Positions 61,401 to 64,000 of a DNA stretch of 64,000 bases are shown piece after piece. Numbering within the stretch: position 1 is the stretch's first letter; each line of letters starts with the position of its first letter. A program made the translations under genes and the position numbers. This DNA comes from an uncultured Bacilli bacterium (GTDB lineage: Bacteria > Bacillota_I > Bacilli_A > RF39 > UBA660): contig CAKPHU010000003.1 in NCBI GenBank assembly GCA_934162125.1, forward strand, positions 178,204 through 242,203, in the 5' to 3' direction. The notes beneath the pieces are model-generated. The model saw only the letters and a list, made by a program, of their open reading frames with translations, was not told the origin of the DNA and made no database searches.

Positions 61401-62282
61401 ATTAACTTTTTTTATAATAATGTAAGGATTTTCTCCTCCTGTTGAATAAAAATCTTCAACTAAAGTATTTCTATCTTTTTCAGTTAAAACTGGAGCCCCT
61501 GTTGTATAAGGTAGTTCTTGAAAGTATGCTTTAGAATTAGGATCAATTACATTATCTAATTTCATTTTTCCTAATTTATTACTTCCTAATTTGCTTGCAA
61601 GTCCCATCACTTTCAATGACTCAAAATTAAAATTGAATTTAATATCTGAATCTGAATCATCACTAGTGTGAAAAAGAGACTTCTGATCACCGACTTTAAA
61701 TACAGCGTCTTTTACTTTTACATCAACAGTAATATTTCTACCATTTGTATAGTATTTATTAGAAAAGAAAGAAAAGTAACTATTAGTTGAACTAATCATT
61801 TCATAATACCCACCATCAATAGTTAGTCCAAATTTTTTTATTTCCTCATCATGAATAACATCATAAGTAGTAAAATTAATGCTTTTTTTTGTAAGAATCT
61901 TACCAGTTTTACTACTACTACTATCCTTAATAGTTAACTTACTATTAAAGTTATAATAGTAATCGTTAATTGCTTCATCATAATCAGACATTCCATAATT
62001 AAATGAAAGACCTTCGGAACCTGTATCTAATGTTTGCCCATTTAATTCAAGAGTAATGTCATTAACAACATAAAAATTTAGGTACTTTGTTAAAGTAATA
62101 TCTTTTGTTAATTTAATTTCATTTATCTCAGAATCAATTCCTTTTGATGCATTAATTAGCTCTTCCTCATTCTCTACTGTGATTGTTTTTGCATTTACAT
62201 TAGTTAATCCTACGGCAAAGACTGCTACTAATGTAAATAATATCGTAGTTAATTTTTTAACTACATTTTTAGATTTGCTCAT
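58437..62282 (-). CDS. Sortase-anchored (NPQTG) surface protein with MBG and InlB-like repeats
   Basis: A 1281-residue wall protein; ATG at 62282 after AAAGGAGG. A signal peptide ends in VGLTNVNAKT at about residues 28-33. Residues 35-340 are beta-rich. Then come Big/cadherin-like and MBG modules (ATITVTDSNGNYTATVTLKV, TFTYDGTPKMPTGT, NYTASEASVPFEITP) up to about 1010, and two divergent InlB-type repeats (GNGTITPSKIGAVEGTKVEI, ANSGYKLVKVLVDG). The end is NPQTGDNIGFYIISGILSIV plus a hydrophobic helix and RRKQTN, a cell-wall sorting signal. A class B sortase and a receiver-like gene lie beyond the divergent promoter region. Role: adhesion or mucin binding. Confidence 0.9.
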   Translation of the reverse strand: MSKSKNVVKKLTTILFTLVAVFAVGLTNVNAKTITVENEEELINASKGIDSEINEIKLTKDITLTKYLNFYVVNDITLELNGQTLDTGSEGLSFNYGMSDYDEAINDYYYNFNSKLTIKDSSSSKTGKILTKKSINFTTYDVIHDEEIKKFGLTIDGGYYEMISSTNSYFSFFSNKYYTNGRNITVDVKVKDAVFKVGDQKSLFHTSDDSDSDIKFNFNFESLKVMGLASKLGSNKLGKMKLDNVIDPNSKAYFQELPYTTGAPVLTEKDRNTLVEDFYSTGGENPYIIIKKVNGFEVNNVEINETYKETPSLNSISIKNISGSDLQIQNVTVDSSNFTVEGPSTSPTVSAGATNTDYKIKAKEGLPVGTYTATITVTDSNGNYTATVTLKVEPKQLTGLDISGLDSTWVYGTDKTPTATGVSELGTGDYEITYSKKDTSGNYVNKGNKLPILVGEYKATLSIINPNYTASEASVPFEITPITTEVKVKSHDETFTYDGTEHTKNAYDVLWANNASAVADNKLPNGDKVTAVITGKVKDFKDTADGNNTIASVTITNAEGVDVTNCYSNIVKSAGKLTVNPIATPIVVTAGSDNKVFDGTELTKNTYAYTDNVLVSGDMLEATITGSQKFVGTSNNAVSNVKVMRNGEDITGNYTFGTHVNGTLTVKSADQPLAIADQYVRVNGSISKEYLEQSVTGNEGNIDFTIKSGTALTYDSVNEEFVAGDTEGDVVITVTAVKVNLGGDDTPEWKETTKDFTVHVVNKTDVNISGLSNNETFTYDGTPKMPTGTISVNAGTVNVSDLKVLYEGTGSTSYSSATAPTNVGTYTVTYKVPDTNANYTGTFSVAFTIKKAQLEKVTLVENTFEYTGDEIVSDGSNFDSTKMNVSGDIKATNVGNYSITVSLKDKTNYEWKDNTTTDLVLSWSITQATPDYTVPTGLTGVKGGTLNDVTLPDRFTWNDATVVLTAGTHTYKATYTPVDTTNYKTITDIDIEVNVKDTFNVITSVDGGNGTITPSKIGAVEGTKVEITFTPNTGYMIDKVLVNTVETTVTGNKIELTVNEEKEVVVSYKKIPFTVTVKDVDGATITPNGAVAVSYGEDKEFTITANSGYKLVKVLVDGTDKTADMVGDTLKLTNITSNINLEVVVEKIVYEVTEGANQKYTITKNNEAKFKINADFRLFDEGKVYVDNELVDPKNYTAESGSTIITLKKEFVDTLSVGEHTLKVVFNDGGEAITTFNVAKVTVPTDNPQTGDNIGFYIISGILSIVGLAGAGIFYRRKQTN

Positions 62283-62353
62283 CAAATCTTCCTCCTTTCT
62301 ATATAATTATATCATAAGATTTTAAAATTTACTATTAATCATCATCATTTTGT

Positions 62354-62439
62354 GCTAAAAGTTTTAACGCATTTATTTTGTCAAGTTCAAAAATGACTTT
62401 TATCATATTTTTTACACCTAAAATTATGACTTTTAGCAT
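62354..62439. promoter_or_regulatory. Repeated sites in the divergent surface protein/receiver promoter region
   Basis: ATGACTTTTATCAT (62393-62406) and ATGACTTTTAGCAT (62426-62439) differ in one base and start 33 bases apart, three helical turns. GCTAAAAGT at 62354 is the same core inverted. TATAAT at 62463 follows the second copy; on the minus strand TATAAT ends at 62306. The sites lie where an activator for either gene would bind. Confidence 0.5.
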
Positions 62440-62488
62440 CTTTTCTTTTTTTCAAATTAGTATATAATATTAGTGTGAGGTGGTGCTA

Positions 62489-62845
62489 TTGCGTAAGAAA
62501 ATAGTAATATTTGATAATAATTCAATACTAATAATGGCTTTAAATGAGTATCTATCTAATAAATATGAAGTAATAGTTGAAGAAGATTTAACTAAAATAT
62601 TAGATATATGTAATGATTATAAACCTGACATAGTTATTGCAGAACTATATGTAAATGATAAGTTTACTGTTGATTATATCAATAAAGTAAAAGAACTATA
62701 TAAAGATATAAAGTTTGTAATTTATACCAGTTTTAATCAAAGTGTAATCATTGAAGATTTAAAGAATTATAATATAGATTGCATCATTTTAAAAAATGCT
62801 TTGCTAGATGAAATAGGACAAAAACTAGAGGATTTATTCAAATAG
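62489..62845 (+). CDS. Pseudo-receiver (response regulator-like) protein
   Basis: A 118-residue single receiver domain. TTG at 62489, six bases after AGGTG, gives the natural N-terminus RKKIVIFDNNS. The receiver landmarks fall at the right places: Asp9 (one of the acidic pair), Thr80 (VIYTSF) and Lys102 (CIILKNA). At the phosphoacceptor position 52, where the family has Asp, the sequence reads PDIVIAELYV: Glu. Glu there mimics phosphate in many regulators, so this may be permanently active or bind a partner without phosphorylation. There is no DNA-binding domain. It sits between the surface protein and the sortase. Confidence 0.75.
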   Translation: MRKKIVIFDNNSILIMALNEYLSNKYEVIVEEDLTKILDICNDYKPDIVIAELYVNDKFTVDYINKVKELYKDIKFVIYTSFNQSVIIEDLKNYNIDCIILKNALLDEIGQKLEDLFK

Positions 62846-62866
62846 TTTATGTGCTATTTTTTTATA
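62838..62866 (+). terminator. Rho-independent terminator (weak)
   Basis: AAATAG and CTATTT pair around an 8-base loop, then T-rich sequence; it overlaps the pseudo-receiver stop. Confidence 0.6.
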
Positions 62867-62912
62867 AATAAAATTTTATATTTTTGTAGTATAATTATTA
62901 TGTGGTGATCGT

Positions 62913-63722
62913 ATGAATAAAAAGTTAAAAACCTTTTTAATCATATTTTCAATTTTATGTTCCATAACATTAGTATATTCAATTTATAATATTATTGTGT
63001 GGAAGTTAGACTCAAATAAAACAAATAATCAAATTGAAGAAATACAGGAAGAAATACCAATAATTGAAATTGAAGATAATGATAATACTGAAATTATAGA
63101 GCAAGAAGAAGAAATACCAAAATCAAATCCTTATTGGGATTATATTGCTATGAATATGATAGATGTTAATTTCAGTGAATTAAAAAACATCAATAATGAT
63201 GTTAAAGGTTGGATTAAAGTAAATGGTACTAATATAAATTATCCTTTCGTGCAATCTAACAATAACAAATATTATTTAACACATAGTTTTGATAAGAGTT
63301 ATAATTCAGCTGGTTGGTTATTTCTAGACTATAGAAATACTATTAATAATAATAAAAATACTATTATTTACGCGCATGGTAGAAATGATAAAACTATGTT
63401 TGGATCATTAAGAACTGTATTAACTAAAAACTGGTTGTCTAATGCAAATAACTATGTAATAAAAATATCTACTGAAAAAGAGAACTCTTTATGGCAGATA
63501 TTTAGTACTTATCATATACCTACTACTAGTGATTATTTACAAACTAATTTTGATAGTGATATTGAATATCAAGAATTTTTGGATATGATAAAAGATAGAA
63601 GTAGTTATAACTTTAATACAAATGTTAATTCTAATGATAATATTCTTACTTTATCTACTTGTTATAGTAACAGTGATAAAATGGTAGTTCATGCTAAACT
63701 TATTAAAAAAGAGCAAAAATAA
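62913..63722 (+). CDS. srtB: Class B sortase
   Basis: A 269-residue membrane transpeptidase that cuts sorting signals and links proteins to the peptidoglycan. GTGGTGATC precedes the ATG. A transmembrane helix at 8-31 is followed by a Glu-rich linker and the catalytic domain from about 85. His155 is in TIIYAHGRNDKTMFGSL, Cys250 in ILTLSTCYSNSDKMVVHAKL. The catalytic Arg, normally a few residues after the Cys before a VV strand, appears replaced by Lys256. The likely substrate is the NPQTG protein encoded at 58437. TATAAT near 62888 gives it its own promoter. Confidence 0.92.
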   Translation: MNKKLKTFLIIFSILCSITLVYSIYNIIVWKLDSNKTNNQIEEIQEEIPIIEIEDNDNTEIIEQEEEIPKSNPYWDYIAMNMIDVNFSELKNINNDVKGWIKVNGTNINYPFVQSNNNKYYLTHSFDKSYNSAGWLFLDYRNTINNNKNTIIYAHGRNDKTMFGSLRTVLTKNWLSNANNYVIKISTEKENSLWQIFSTYHIPTTSDYLQTNFDSDIEYQEFLDMIKDRSSYNFNTNVNSNDNILTLSTCYSNSDKMVVHAKLIKKEQK

Positions 63723-63783
63723 AAAGATTGGATAATATATAATCTGATACTTATTATATATTATGCTGTCCCAATCTTTTTTT
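63719..63783 (+). terminator. Long terminator hairpin of srtB
   Basis: AAAAAGATTGG and CCAATCTTTTT form the outer stem; inner ATATATAAT and ATTATATAT also pair. A T7 run ends it. Confidence 0.88.
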
Positions 63784-63927
63784 CATTTTGATTATTCTCA
63801 GAGAATATTTGATGAAAAAATCAAAATGTAGTCAAATCGGTTAACTACTCCCGACAATTTAATTATAGCACACATTTCTTTGTTTTTATATACAAAATTT
63901 ATATTTTTTACTTAAAATTTATATTTT
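63784..63927. other. Intergenic stretch after srtB
   Basis: It holds CATTTTGATT (63784) facing AATCAAAATG (about 63818) as a possible hairpin, GTAGT/ACTAC around a 12-base loop, and a tandem 19-base repeat (AAAATTTATATTTTTTACT, twice, about 63893-63931). I see no gene here. Confidence 0.5.
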
Positions 63928-64000
63928 TTACTCAAAGAAGACACATTCATCACATTGTTTTATATAATTATCAAGTTCTTCAATATTAGATAACTCTTCT
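63928..64000 (-). CDS. Partial gene (C-terminal end) running off the window
   Basis: The minus strand from the window edge reads EELSNIEELDNYIKQCDECV, then FFE and a stop at 63928. The sequence is helical with a CDEC motif. Only about 24 codons are in view and nothing further can be said. Confidence 0.4.
   Translation of the reverse strand, partial: EELSNIEELDNYIKQCDECVFFE

Noticed and set aside
1..64000. CRISPR array, complete insertion sequence or prophage
   Set aside because: I found no regularly spaced direct repeats, no transposase or integrase, and no phage structural genes.

Overview
This is a strongly AT-rich window of a chromosome with long operons, AGGTGATAATATG-type ribosome binding sites and many hairpin-plus-T-tract terminators. 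TGA is used as a stop, so it is not a Mycoplasma-type code. The gene set points to an anaerobic, probably host-associated, spore-forming Bacillota: pyruvate:ferredoxin oxidoreductase, CotJ spore coat genes, HrcA/CIRCE control of clpB, a glmS ribozyme, SipW-type signal peptidase with TasA-like substrates, and a class B sortase with an NPQTG surface protein. The repertoire resembles uncultured gut Bacilli (Erysipelotrichia or RF39-like lineages), but the exact taxon is inference.

Layout. 1-3.5 kb: the end of a probable ATPase-type gene, a DUF2357-like protein, SipW signal peptidase and two TasA-like proteins. 3.6-7.3 kb: a lipoprotein, an rRNA methyltransferase, a pseudouridine synthase and a Pro/Val/Ala-rich membrane protein. 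7.3-10.9 kb: a glycan operon (GT4, Alg14-like, an Alg13-GtrA fusion, GtrB-like). 10.9-15.3 kb: membrane-anchored envelope proteins (HELGH metallopeptidase-like, phosphodiester glycosidase, polysaccharide deacetylase). 15.4-25 kb: nifJ, a large unknown protein, recG and mnmA, with two hairpin-rich intergenic stretches that look like structured RNAs. 25-38 kb: a dehydrogenase, small unknown proteins, a 1544-residue repeat protein paired with a ProA-like protein, then acetyltransferase, methyltransferase, cation efflux and a phosphatase-glycosyltransferase fusion. 38-44 kb: a single-domain Clp-type AAA protein, a divergent sigma-70-like protein, glmS under a ribozyme, and folD. 44-47 kb: minus-strand kinase-like and YunG-UDG proteins (the latter frameshifted) and tRNA-His. 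47-56 kb: CotJ operon, WG-repeat protein, clpB, a TPR glycosyltransferase and a zinc dehydrogenase. 56-64 kb: a cell-surface island with collagen-like, InlB-repeat and NPQTG/MBG proteins, a pseudo-receiver and sortase B.

How genes work together. The 7.3-10.8 kb operon looks like a complete lipid-linked glycan transfer module. The 58-63.7 kb region pairs a sortase with a likely substrate and a receiver-like protein whose phosphoacceptor Asp is Glu, with repeated sites in the divergent promoter region between them. The strongest unexplained signals are the pseudo-receiver/sortase locus, the two hairpin-rich intergenic RNAs sharing a 9-base C-rich motif, the 1544-residue repeat protein, and several unusual fusions (Alg13-GtrA, phosphatase-GT, YunG-UDG, RimJ-like plus AAC(6')-like).
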